Assembly (NCBI RefSeq): GCF_016056305.1
Contig: NZ_JAECZC010000039.1
Coordinates: 1-49,847 of the forward strand
Length of the DNA: 49,847 bases
Reading direction: 5' to 3'
DNA from: Amazonocrinis nigriterrae CENA67
GTDB taxonomy: Bacteria; Cyanobacteriota; Cyanobacteriia; Cyanobacteriales; Nostocaceae
Shown: positions 27,222-35,487 of the stretch, piece by piece
How positions within the stretch are numbered: position 1 is the stretch's first letter
Layout of the letters: every line of letters starts with the position of its first letter
The notes under the pieces: generated by a model
The model's database searches: none
What the model was told of the DNA's origin: nothing
The model's input: the letters and a program-made list of their open reading frames with translations, nothing else
Program-made: the position numbers and the translations under genes

Positions 27222-27327
27222 ATACCAATTTCAATAATATTTGCAACACCTCGATTGATTGACTATAGGGGCGTACAGCTGTACGCCCCTACAATGTATC
27301 TGTCCCATTCTTTTTCTAAATTGGTAT
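27222..27327. mobile_element. 106-bp MITE-like element with perfect 10-bp inverted ends
   Basis: Ends are ATACCAATTT (27222-27231) and AAATTGGTAT (27318-27327), perfect inverted copies. The interior holds a 26-bp palindrome (27266-27291, TAGGGGCGTACAG then its complement). No coding capacity. The same end motif bounds 22554-22667 and the right side of 39970-40027. It sits four bases from the stop of the HsdR-like gene. Confidence 0.75.
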
Positions 27328-27330
27328 TGG

Positions 27331-28521
27331 TTAAGCTGATTTTTCTAGTGTTTGGTGCTTAGCTGCTTCTGCTTCATAGCAGCGGAGTATTAATGATGCA
27401 AGTTTATCAATATCATTCACAGAGGCAATGATTACCTTTGATGCTGCATCCCCTAGTGAAGCTGGTACTTCCTGCACTTCAAAATTTGGCGCTAGGGATT
27501 TAACTTCATCTACATTTAGCCGAGTAATAATACTTTTTTTCTGCGAAGACAAATACAGTCGCAAAAACCACCAGGTACTTCTACCAAGATTTATACCAAA
27601 GTATGAAGCTGTATCCTTGTATTTGACTTCAAAATTGTAGCTTGTTGAGGCTTGCGTAATAGTTTTAATTTTTTCAAAAGCTGTAATTTCTTCAGCCGTA
27701 GTTACTATTCTTGATTCTTGAGGTTCTTGCTGTTTTTCCTCTTCTTCAATCTCTTGTTCTACTTCAACTTCCACAGGTTGTTCCATTTCCCGATTAAGTG
27801 AGCTTGTCATTAACTCTAGTAAGCTTCCTTGAATAGACTTTTTAACAATCGGCTTAAATTTATTAATAACGGCAGGACTAATGTTACCTTTAAATTCATA
27901 CTTAGGGTCAGAGGCACGAAGTTCAGACACCAAGAAACGAATAAATTCGTCCGAAGAAGAACGTAAAAGATTACCTACAAGTTGAGTCATGCCGTTGACA
28001 TATAACATTTCTTCAGCATGTCTAACAATAGCCGCTACATCAAAATTGTCACGATGAAAGAATTTAAGGTTATCAATATCTTTTGAGTCATATTCAAGAA
28101 TATTAAAAGTGAAAAATGGCTCATTATCCATGACATGAACGGCACGCAGGTCAGTAAAGAAGCGGTAGACAATACCGTTAGTGACTATACCGACCTTTGT
28201 TGCGACAAGTGAATTAAAATAATAGCGCAGTTGCCCATCGTGTGCTTCAGCTTTTTGACCACAGGCTTTTGCTTCTAGAAGCATAACTACATTACCATTA
28301 ATAGCTAAGGCAAAATCTACTTTTTTCAACGGCCCTGGTTGCTTAGTAGCAAAGTCTGCTACATATTCCGGCATCACTTCGCTAGCATCAAAAACATCAT
28401 ATCCAATAGCTTTTAAAAAAGGAAGAATCAATGCCATTTTAGTAGCTTGTTCGTTAAGACCTTTGTCAGCTTTATTACGAACGTGTTCAGACAGCTTGGC
28501 AATATCTTCAGTAAATCCCAT
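27331..28521 (-). CDS. Orphan HsdR N-terminal-type (PD-(D/E)XK) protein
   Basis: A 396-residue protein whose first half matches the N-terminal nuclease domain of type I restriction R subunits. It shows LNEQATKMALILPFLKAIGY (E24), KKVDFAL (D69), VVMLLEAKACG (E83, K85), then QLRYYFNSLVATKVGIVTNG. The D-E-K triad is intact. There is no helicase and no HsdM or HsdS in the window. Residues about 250-272 are very acidic (EVEQEIEEEEKQQEP). The C-terminal 120 residues form a second domain I do not recognise (YFGINLGRSTWWFLRLYLSS). The ATG at 28521 has AGGAG nine bases upstream. It could be a stand-alone defence nuclease or a regulator that kept only the fold. Neighbours give no clue. Confidence 0.82.
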   Translation of the reverse strand: MGFTEDIAKLSEHVRNKADKGLNEQATKMALILPFLKAIGYDVFDASEVMPEYVADFATKQPGPLKKVDFALAINGNVVMLLEAKACGQKAEAHDGQLRYYFNSLVATKVGIVTNGIVYRFFTDLRAVHVMDNEPFFTFNILEYDSKDIDNLKFFHRDNFDVAAIVRHAEEMLYVNGMTQLVGNLLRSSSDEFIRFLVSELRASDPKYEFKGNISPAVINKFKPIVKKSIQGSLLELMTSSLNREMEQPVEVEVEQEIEEEEKQQEPQESRIVTTAEEITAFEKIKTITQASTSYNFEVKYKDTASYFGINLGRSTWWFLRLYLSSQKKSIITRLNVDEVKSLAPNFEVQEVPASLGDAASKVIIASVNDIDKLASLILRCYEAEAAKHQTLEKSA

Positions 28522-28891
28522 CTTGCTGGCTCCTGGTAGATTAGTAGTTATGGATACAACATTTTTACTTAAGTTGAGTGATATAGGATACTATTAGCAT
28601 TGTCGCTTCCCTTTTCACTCTTATTAGAGTATTCCCAAATAACTACCAGCTTGTAACATTAAGAACTTGTTTACGGATGCGATCGCACCTGTAGCCGATA
28701 AAAAGAGACTAAGATAAATAGTTACAGCATAAAAAGCGCTCTTTGCGTCTCTGCGCCTTTGCGTGAAGTAAAAATAAGATTCATCTGAAAATCGCTATGC
28801 AAACTTTGAGTATCATTAGCCACTTGACAACAGGGAGCAAATTGTCGAAATTCACCGTCAGCAGTGATTAAAACAATTTAAATTTACGCTG
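28522..28891. other. Spacer with CTCTGCGCCTTTGCG repeat
   Basis: 370 bases between divergent genes. A copy of the CTCTGCGCCTTTGCGTGAAG repeat lies at about 28750-28769. A HIP1-like GCGATCGC is at 28679. No gene or RNA seen. Confidence 0.5.
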
Positions 28892-30280
28892 ATGTACAAA
28901 GCTTTGGGGAGTAAGCTGCCACTATTGTTGTTATTCTGCTTATCTACTAGCTTTTTGCCTGCCTCTGGCTCAGTTTTATGCCCAGCAGTTGCCTATGACA
29001 GATACGATGAAGTAGGCACAGATGGTAGCCAAGGTACTTATGGACGGTCTGGTAGAAATGGTCGTGATGGTGAAAACCACAATATTTTTGCCAATGGTTC
29101 ACCAGTAAATCTTGACTTGTCTGGTGAAGATGGTGAAGACGGTGAAGATGGTGAAGATGGTTATCGACCAAACTGCGATCGCGAACATGGCAAGGTAGAC
29201 CATGACATTAAGCTACCAAATGGCGGTAACGGCGGCAATGGTGGCAGAGGAGGAAATGGGGGAAATGGTGGTTCCCTCACTGTCTACTACACCAATTTGG
29301 CAGACTTACGCAACATTTTTGTCCGTGCTACCCCAGGAGAAGGTGGACGAGGAGGACGGGGTGGTAACGGTACAGCAGGTTGTAAGTGTCGCAGGCGCAG
29401 TTGGGAAGTGGAAACCTGCAAAGGAACTCCTGGTAGCCCTGACTATAAATGTACTAAGAAACGTTATCAGTGTAATGACGGTAGCTATGGGCAAGCTGGT
29501 AGCTATGGTAGCGACGGTAAACAAGGGCGCTTAGGAATTTTGAGTATTGTTAACAGCAAAGAACCCTTAGCAGCTGATACACCAACCCTGAAGCTGACAA
29601 TTTCTGAACTGACGGGTAAGCAGTTCAACCTCTCTAAGAATAAGTGGAATCTTCGTCAGGGGGCAACTTCTCTACTTGCTCCTGGTTCTATAATTGCCGA
29701 TGAATACCGAGAATTTGAACAGCGTTTGGAAGAAGGTTTTCAACTGATTTGGCAGGAGAGACAACCCGTTGCTAGCTTTGGCAATCAAACTGTAACAGTG
29801 AGTTTAAACGACAGCAAGCAAGTAGAAGTTAACTTTCCTGATGATTTGTGGATTGATGCTAGCAGCAAAAGTGAGGCTAACTTGACAACATTTACTGTTA
29901 ACCATGCGATTCCTAAGAAAGATGTGACAAGGTTGGCAGTGGCAGAATTTGCTGATGCTGGAGAAAATCTCAACTTGAAAATAGTTGATTTGGCTGCTCA
30001 TTCTGATGTAATTCAAACTCAGTTTCGGGTGAAATTTCGAGTGCGAGATGATTTTGGTAGCTCTAATTACAAAACTGAATATGAAGGGGATATTCCCGCC
30101 GAACTTGTAACCCGCGACTATAACCGTTTTATCCTGGCTTTAGGTAAGTTGAAAATTGCTAGTGATGCTCTACGACCTGGTGTCAATGTTGATATTGAAG
30201 TAGTAGCAAATCGCTCTTTAGGCGAACGTTCTGCAAAGCAAACTATTAGCTGGCAAGGTGCTATTCGTAAACGTAGATAA
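28892..30280 (+). CDS. Secreted collagen-like protein
   Basis: A 462-residue exported protein, unrecognised as a whole. Residues 1-34 form a signal peptide (LPLLLLFCLSTSFLPASGSV, cleavage near VAYD). Residues about 42-215 carry Gly-X-Y tracts: GEDGEDGEDGEDGY, GGNGGNGGRGGNGGNGG, GEGGRGGRGGNGTAG, GSYGQAGSYGSDGKQGRLG. These are broken by a Cys-rich basic insert (CKCRRRSWEVETC, CTKKRYQC). Residues 225-462 are a beta-rich domain without a name I can give (LKLTISELTGKQFNL, FRVKFRVRDDFGSSNYKTEY). Proline is rare in the triplets, so a true collagen helix is uncertain; polyglycine-like packing is possible. It is probably an extracellular or sheath protein. The gene stands alone. Confidence 0.75.
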   Translation: MYKALGSKLPLLLLFCLSTSFLPASGSVLCPAVAYDRYDEVGTDGSQGTYGRSGRNGRDGENHNIFANGSPVNLDLSGEDGEDGEDGEDGYRPNCDREHGKVDHDIKLPNGGNGGNGGRGGNGGNGGSLTVYYTNLADLRNIFVRATPGEGGRGGRGGNGTAGCKCRRRSWEVETCKGTPGSPDYKCTKKRYQCNDGSYGQAGSYGSDGKQGRLGILSIVNSKEPLAADTPTLKLTISELTGKQFNLSKNKWNLRQGATSLLAPGSIIADEYREFEQRLEEGFQLIWQERQPVASFGNQTVTVSLNDSKQVEVNFPDDLWIDASSKSEANLTTFTVNHAIPKKDVTRLAVAEFADAGENLNLKIVDLAAHSDVIQTQFRVKFRVRDDFGSSNYKTEYEGDIPAELVTRDYNRFILALGKLKIASDALRPGVNVDIEVVANRSLGERSAKQTISWQGAIRKRR

Positions 30281-30294
30281 TTGCTATCAAAAGC

Positions 30295-30867
30295 TTAAGA
30301 GGATTTTTTACTATCAGAGATAATCTGTGAGAGAAAATTTCCTGCAAAATCTAACAACTGCTCTAGTAAACTGCCAATGATAGCAATGTAGAGTATCACC
30401 TGAATAATGTAATTGATGTTACCTGCTTTATAAGCATCCCAGAGGATAAACCCAAGTCCTCTTGGGCCAATCAACATTTCTGTGGCAATAACTGTAAACC
30501 AAGCTACCCAAATACCAACTTTCAGAGCATGAAATGTATGGAAAATAGCTGCTCTAAAGTTATTATTCTGCCTACGAAAATGTTGCATACCTATTGCAGT
30601 ATTAATAATTATTGACCAAAGAGTGCCAATAAAAATTATGACTATGGTTGCAGGTTCGCTCTCTGTAAACAATATGAGTGTAATGGGTAGTAGGGCTATA
30701 GGTGGGATACTATGTGGTATTTCAAATACCCGTCTTAATACCTGATAGATTGTGCCATTTATGCCTATTAAATATCCGATGAAACTACCCAAAACAGCGG
30801 CTGGTATGTAAGCTACAAACAATTTTTGTAGACTTGCTAAAACATCTAGAAATATACTTGGTTCCAT
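30295..30867 (-). CDS. Shortened ABC-transporter permease (NrtB/SsuC type)
   Basis: A 190-residue integral membrane protein like the permeases for nitrate/sulfonate. Recognisable parts are PAAVLGSFIGYLIG, PHSIPPIALLPITLILF, WSIIINTAIGMQHF, and EMLIGPRGLGFILWDAYKAG. Normal members have about 260-280 residues. This one lacks the first membrane helix, and the cytoplasmic EAA loop that docks on the ATPase is mostly missing (FRAAIFHTFHALKVGIW where about 25 residues are expected). No ATPase or binding-protein gene is in the window. It is either a decaying permease or a specialised membrane protein. Its frame is intact and the ATG at 30867 is clear. Confidence 0.7.
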   Translation of the reverse strand: MEPSIFLDVLASLQKLFVAYIPAAVLGSFIGYLIGINGTIYQVLRRVFEIPHSIPPIALLPITLILFTESEPATIVIIFIGTLWSIIINTAIGMQHFRRQNNNFRAAIFHTFHALKVGIWVAWFTVIATEMLIGPRGLGFILWDAYKAGNINYIIQVILYIAIIGSLLEQLLDFAGNFLSQIISDSKKSS

Positions 30868-31176
30868 GCCTCAGTTCTCATTTGGAACATCTAGGGAATA
30901 CTGCGGCAATAACAAAAAATACCGAATAGACAAACTATGAAAATTGACTTAAATTAAATTTATCAGATAACTAGAGCTTAATTAAAAAAATAAATAAATT
31001 TTCAATAATTCAATTATGAGATGCTTCTAGCCTAGAAATTCACAAAATACCATTAAAAATTATTTTTATATAATTAAATACAATTTTGTAATAGCTTGTT
31101 TATTTAGATATGATTTATAAAGTAAAGCTTAAGTTGTAGTGGCGTGGCAAGACTAAAATGTTGCAATAAATTTTAC

Positions 31177-31232
31177 TGTGGGGCGGACTGGACAGTCTGC
31201 CAATAAAAAACGGGCGAAACGCCTATCCCACA
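31177..31232. repeat. Three-stem structured repeat
   Basis: TGTGGG (31177-31182) pairs with CCCACA (31227-31232) and encloses two hairpins: GGCGGACTG/CAGTCTGCC (31182-31201) and GGCG-AAA-CGCC (31213-31223). The cloverleaf-like layout suggests a folded transcript or a mobile palindrome. The remaining 30868-31342 spacer is A+T-rich with no gene. Confidence 0.6.
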
Positions 31233-31342
31233 AGAGGAAAGCTAATGCACAAATTTAGCCTTGACACGCGAGTACTTAATATTTATTGCGGCTTGCAATG
31301 ACGTTTTTTCGTCCAAATGCGTAAATACTAAATGAAATCAGT

Positions 31343-31918
31343 TTATTTACCTAGATTACGCTTCATTTGTTCTAATTCGTCTTCAGTTTCCCAGCGGCGA
31401 AACTTTTCTTCTAAATCATCGAATCCACTTGAATAACTGTTGGTTGGATTCGACCAGCCATTGGTTTCTAAACGCTGCTGGGTTTGAGCTTTAGCGCGGG
31501 CTGTCTGGGCTTCAGCAGCTTTGGCTTGCACTTCTTGTCGCCGCACTTGAATTTTCCGCAATAGTTCTTGAGATTGGTTTATGCGTTCTTTCAATCCCTG
31601 CATGTGTCCCCAGCGCTGATTTCCTTCACGCAACAGTGCTGCTTCTCTCTGTTGGGCGGCTGCTGCTAAATCCTGTCTACCAGCATTCTGTGCCTTTTGC
31701 ACGCGGATATGCCAACGCTGAATTTCTTGCGCAGTGGATAAAATTTCTTCTTGCGATCGCTTCTCTTGTAATTGTAAATCTGCAATCAATCTTAAAGTGT
31801 CTTCCTCTTGCTGCCGCAGCTGTTCTAACAGCGCCTCTAACTCCAAATGTGGATTATTACGCAAGAATTCTTCTAAACGGTTTTCCAGAAACCGACTCAA
31901 ATCATCAAATAAGCCCAC
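31343..31918 (-). CDS. Coiled-coil cyanobacterial protein, PspA-like ending
   Basis: A 191-residue soluble protein that is almost all helix. The start GLFDDLSRFLENRLEEFLRN is followed by heptad-rich coils (about 20-150) full of Gln, Glu, Arg and Ala. The C-terminus (DDLEEKFRRWETEDELEQMK) resembles the ends of PspA/IM30-type proteins, though it lacks the usual membrane-binding N-terminal helix. I recall a cyanobacterial family of this look (possibly TIGR04376) without a known function. The GTG at 31918 has TGGAG about ten bases upstream. It is not linked to any neighbour by spacing. Confidence 0.68.
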   Translation of the reverse strand: MGLFDDLSRFLENRLEEFLRNNPHLELEALLEQLRQQEEDTLRLIADLQLQEKRSQEEILSTAQEIQRWHIRVQKAQNAGRQDLAAAAQQREAALLREGNQRWGHMQGLKERINQSQELLRKIQVRRQEVQAKAAEAQTARAKAQTQQRLETNGWSNPTNSYSSGFDDLEEKFRRWETEDELEQMKRNLGK

Positions 31919-32071
31919 TGCCAGAACTCCAGAGGACAGGTGTGAACTACTTTATTGTAGTCAATTATCGCGGGGGGAAAGAAAATTGTTACTGTATCCT
32001 GCTGTGGGTGTTGTGGATACTGCTGCGATCGCCAGTCTTAATATATCTCAATGTGAGATTGCATTTAACAT

Positions 32072-32908
32072 TTAAAGAGGTGTTACCCAATAACTAATTC
32101 CCCTACTAACTTTATTTTGAAACCCATATAAAGGTAAATCTTCTTTAGACAAACCCATATATGTCCAGTGTGGGATATCATTTTCTACAGTTTGAAACCA
32201 GCGATTTTGATTGAGGGCTTCTCTCTGCTTTCCATTATATACACGTAAATCAATTGCTAACCCCCAGAGGTGTTGTGATGCTCCGGGTGGTGCTACTAGA
32301 CTTAAAATGGCTGTTTCTTTACCTTGTCTAACTTTTTCTAAAGTTGTGTTGTTAGCATATTTTCGCCAGAATCTTAAATTAGTGGCAAAACTGCGAGTAC
32401 AATCACCTTCACCATAACCTGATTTAAGAGGAATATTTTGCAGCGATCGCGCTTTGTTTAAAGCTTCTGCTGCTGGCTTTTGTAAATAACAGTCGTTAGT
32501 ACCGTTAACTTTCGCCATTGTCAGGGTACTTTGAAAATCTTTAGTTTCTTGCTCGCTGGCAAAGAGAATTTTTGATGGTAGTTTAATTGTTTCTTCTTGG
32601 TTTACAAATGCAGCACCATATGCATCGAGCAAAATATATTCAAAAGTACCAGGCTGAGGAACTGTTGGTAATTTATTAGCGATCGCAGACAAAAAGCGCT
32701 CTTGGTTGCTGAGATTTTGATTAGGAATGGGTGTAGGCAATATTGGATTTTTATTAGTGCAAGGTAATGAACTATTGATTAAGCATCCATTTGCTGCTTG
32801 AGCCTTTGTAACCAGTTTATGGGGATTTATCCCATTACTGGCAACTACTGTAAAAATAATAAAGATAACAATAGTGATAAATTTTGTTCTTCTCATAATT
32901 CGTTTCAT
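32072..32908 (-). CDS. M15-family (VanY-like) D,D-carboxypeptidase-type protein
   Basis: A 278-residue exported protein. Residues 10-38 are a hydrophobic signal/anchor (FITIVIFIIFTVVASNG) ending near AQAA. The zinc site of peptidase family M15 is visible: SQHLWGLAIDL gives H213 and D220, and DIPHWTYMG gives H247. The usual ExxW-type catalytic acid just before the last His is replaced by DIP, so D244 may serve. The family trims peptidoglycan stem peptides in the periplasm. A conserved basic GEGDCTRSFATNLRFWRKY lies before the site. Single gene. Identification of the fold is firm; substrate is not known. Confidence 0.78.
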   Translation of the reverse strand: MKRIMRRTKFITIVIFIIFTVVASNGINPHKLVTKAQAANGCLINSSLPCTNKNPILPTPIPNQNLSNQERFLSAIANKLPTVPQPGTFEYILLDAYGAAFVNQEETIKLPSKILFASEQETKDFQSTLTMAKVNGTNDCYLQKPAAEALNKARSLQNIPLKSGYGEGDCTRSFATNLRFWRKYANNTTLEKVRQGKETAILSLVAPPGASQHLWGLAIDLRVYNGKQREALNQNRWFQTVENDIPHWTYMGLSKEDLPLYGFQNKVSRGISYWVTPL

Positions 32909-33338
32909 ACAATATATAAGATTTGATAATTTCAGATTATTTCAAATTTGACTGAGAGAATATGATCATATTAGGTTTTTAAATAAAAACAAACCATTGT
33001 TCTTAGCTATGATTAATAAATTAAATATTAAACAATTATATTTTATTATAATATAATATATAAATAAAAATAAAGCTTATATATTTCTGATTGGCTAATC
33101 CAATTATTTATAATTATAAATTATTTATCATTTTTTGCATCCGAAAGGCACTTTTTAAACGAACCGCCAAGAACGCCAAGAACGCCAAGGTAAGAGAAAT
33201 AGTACGGTTAATAAATTATTGAGATTGGTTGGAGTTTACTAGTTATTTTGATAGCTTGCTTATGAGCAAAATACCTCCAGGAAAGCACTGGATAAGTTAA
33301 AATTATCAATAACTCTTAAGTTTGCTAAACCTGTAAGT
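32909..33338. other. A+T-rich spacer with 9-bp CGCCAAGAA repeats
   Basis: 430 bases, extremely A+T rich around 32990-33130 (a TTATAATATAATATATAAAT run). At 33161-33190 there are three copies of a 9-bp unit, AACGCCAAG. The mnmG promoter must lie here. No gene or RNA seen. Confidence 0.5.
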
Positions 33339-35282
33339 ATGACCATGCACAATTCCGTTGAATTCCAAGACGCTTTTGATGTGATTGTCGTCGGTGCAGG
33401 TCACTCCGGTTGCGAAGCAGCACTCGCCGCTGCCCGCCTCGGCTGTCGGACTCTGCTACTGACACTCAACTTAGATAAAATCGCTTGGCAACCTTGTAAC
33501 CCAGCGGTAGGTGGCCCTGCTAAATCTCAGTTGACCCATGAGGTGGATGCACTGGGCGGGGAAATTGGTAAAATGGCAGACCGTACCTATCTGCAAAAGC
33601 GTATCCTCAACTCTTCACGAGGGCCTGCGGTTTGGGCATTACGCGCCCAGACTGATAAGCGCGAATACGCAGCAGTGATGAAAAATATTGTTGAGAACCA
33701 AGAAAATTTGACCATCCGCGAAGGTATGGCTACAGACTTGGTGCTGGGTGCTAACGATGAAGTGATTGGGGTTGAAACTTACTTCGGCGTGGCGTTTGAG
33801 TGCAAAGCAGTAATCTTGACAACTGGCACCTTCTTGGGAGGTAAGATTTGGGTTGGTAACAAATCTATGCCAGCAGGACGGGCTGGGGAATTTGCTGCTG
33901 AGGGATTGACACAAACTCTCAATCGCCTAGGATTTGAAACTGGACGGTTGAAGACTGGTACACCAGCGCGGGTAGACAAGCGATCGGTTGATTACAGTAA
34001 AATGGCAATCCAGCCAGGTGATGAAGAAGTTGGCTGGTTTAGCTTTGACCCAGAGGTGTGGGTAGAAAGGGAACAGATGCCTTGCTACATTACCCGCACC
34101 ACCCCGGAAACTCATCGCTTAATTCAGGAAAATTTACACCTATCGCCTGTTTATGGTGGTTGGGTGGATGCCAAAGGGCCTCGTTATTGCCCCAGCATTG
34201 AAGATAAGATTGTGCGCTTTGCCGATAAGGAAAGTCACCAAATCTTTATTGAACCAGAAGGACGGGATATACCAGAACTATATATCCAAGGGTTTTCTAC
34301 AGGGTTGCCAGAAAATTTACAACTACAAATGTTACGTAGTCTCCCTGGTTTAGAAAACTGCTTCATGTTACGTCCGGCTTATGCTGTGGAATATGACTAT
34401 TTACCAGCTACACAGTGTTATCCCACACTGATGACAAAAAAAATCGCCGGGTTGTTTTGCGCTGGACAAATTAACGGCACAACAGGTTATGAAGAAGCCG
34501 CAGCCCAAGGTATTGTGGCAGGAATTAACGCCGCCCGATTTGTTCGCGGTCAGGAAATGATTATTTTCCCGCGTGAGCAAAGTTATATTGGGACGCTGGT
34601 TGATGATTTGTGTACAAAAGACTTACGGGAACCTTACCGAATGCTTACCAGTAGGTCTGAATATCGGTTACTACTGCGTTCTGATAATGCTGACCAACGC
34701 CTGACACCTCTAGGACGGGAAATTGGCTTAATTGATGACCGCCGCTGGGAAATGTTTATCCACAAACAAGCACAAATTACCAGCGAAAAAGAACGGCTAT
34801 ACGCCACCAGAATCAAAGAACATGATGAAATCGGGATTGCGATCGCAACTGTTTCTGGACAAGCAATTAAAGGTTCCATTACCCTAGCCGACTTACTGCG
34901 TCGTCCGGAATTTCATTACGTTGACCTCGAAAGTTACGGACTGGGAAACCCCGAACTCAACTCTTGTGAAAAACAAGGCGCAGAAATTGACATCAAGTAT
35001 TCTGGTTATCTTGCCAGACAACAAAATCAGATTGAACAGATTGCCCGTCAAGCACATCGCCAGTTGCCTGCGGATTTGGATTATACAACAATTGATACCC
35101 TTTCCAAAGAAGCGCGGGAAAAGCTAAGTAAGGTAAAACCCCTGACAATTGGTCAAGCAGCACGTATTGGTGGCGTAAATCCAGCCGATATTAACGCTTT
35201 GTTAATATATTTAGAATTGCGTAAAACCAAGTCCCAGTCAGTGTTTACAGCATTAACTTCACTTAAACTTCATGAAGGGTGA
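33339..35282 (+). CDS. mnmG: tRNA uridine-5-carboxymethylaminomethyl modification enzyme MnmG
   Basis: FAD enzyme that, with MnmE, installs the cmnm5 group on wobble uridine 34 of tRNAs. 647 residues, normal length. It shows [20 protein letters not shown] (FAD-binding GxGxxG), [20 protein letters not shown], the conserved [25 protein letters not shown], and [20 protein letters not shown]. The C-terminal helical MnmE/tRNA-binding part has [20 protein letters not shown] and [20 protein letters not shown]. The ATG at 33339 is used; a second ATG two codons later is equally plausible. It is a stand-alone gene. Confidence 0.97.
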   Translation: MTMHNSVEFQDAFDVIVVGAGHSGCEAALAAARLGCRTLLLTLNLDKIAWQPCNPAVGGPAKSQLTHEVDALGGEIGKMADRTYLQKRILNSSRGPAVWALRAQTDKREYAAVMKNIVENQENLTIREGMATDLVLGANDEVIGVETYFGVAFECKAVILTTGTFLGGKIWVGNKSMPAGRAGEFAAEGLTQTLNRLGFETGRLKTGTPARVDKRSVDYSKMAIQPGDEEVGWFSFDPEVWVEREQMPCYITRTTPETHRLIQENLHLSPVYGGWVDAKGPRYCPSIEDKIVRFADKESHQIFIEPEGRDIPELYIQGFSTGLPENLQLQMLRSLPGLENCFMLRPAYAVEYDYLPATQCYPTLMTKKIAGLFCAGQINGTTGYEEAAAQGIVAGINAARFVRGQEMIIFPREQSYIGTLVDDLCTKDLREPYRMLTSRSEYRLLLRSDNADQRLTPLGREIGLIDDRRWEMFIHKQAQITSEKERLYATRIKEHDEIGIAIATVSGQAIKGSITLADLLRRPEFHYVDLESYGLGNPELNSCEKQGAEIDIKYSGYLARQQNQIEQIARQAHRQLPADLDYTTIDTLSKEAREKLSKVKPLTIGQAARIGGVNPADINALLIYLELRKTKSQSVFTALTSLKLHEG

Positions 35283-35389
35283 GTATAGTAGATAAAGAGG
35301 AGATTAGTATGATAGATGACATGAATTAGGTACTGGCATCATCAGCAGTCTCCGGATTCAACTTGAACTTAATATTACCAAGCAATCAA

Positions 35390-35409
35390 CTCGTCTAGGT
35401 TTAGACGAG
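35390..35409. other. Hairpin between mnmG and the PilP-like gene
   Basis: CTCGTCTA and TAGACGAG with a 4-base loop. There is no T-run after it, so a terminator is uncertain. A GGGGCGGCGTGCCCC palindrome follows at about 35451-35465. Confidence 0.5.
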
Positions 35410-35487
35410 CGATTGGATATTTGTTCAAAAATCCTGATTCTCAGGCAGTAGGGGCGGCGTGCCCCATACTAGCAGCCATAACCCAAA

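Noticed and set aside
27222-27327. The MITE-like element as part of a larger insertion sequence with the HsdR-like gene
   Set aside because: No second copy of the 10-bp end is found on the far side of the gene, and no transposase is present.
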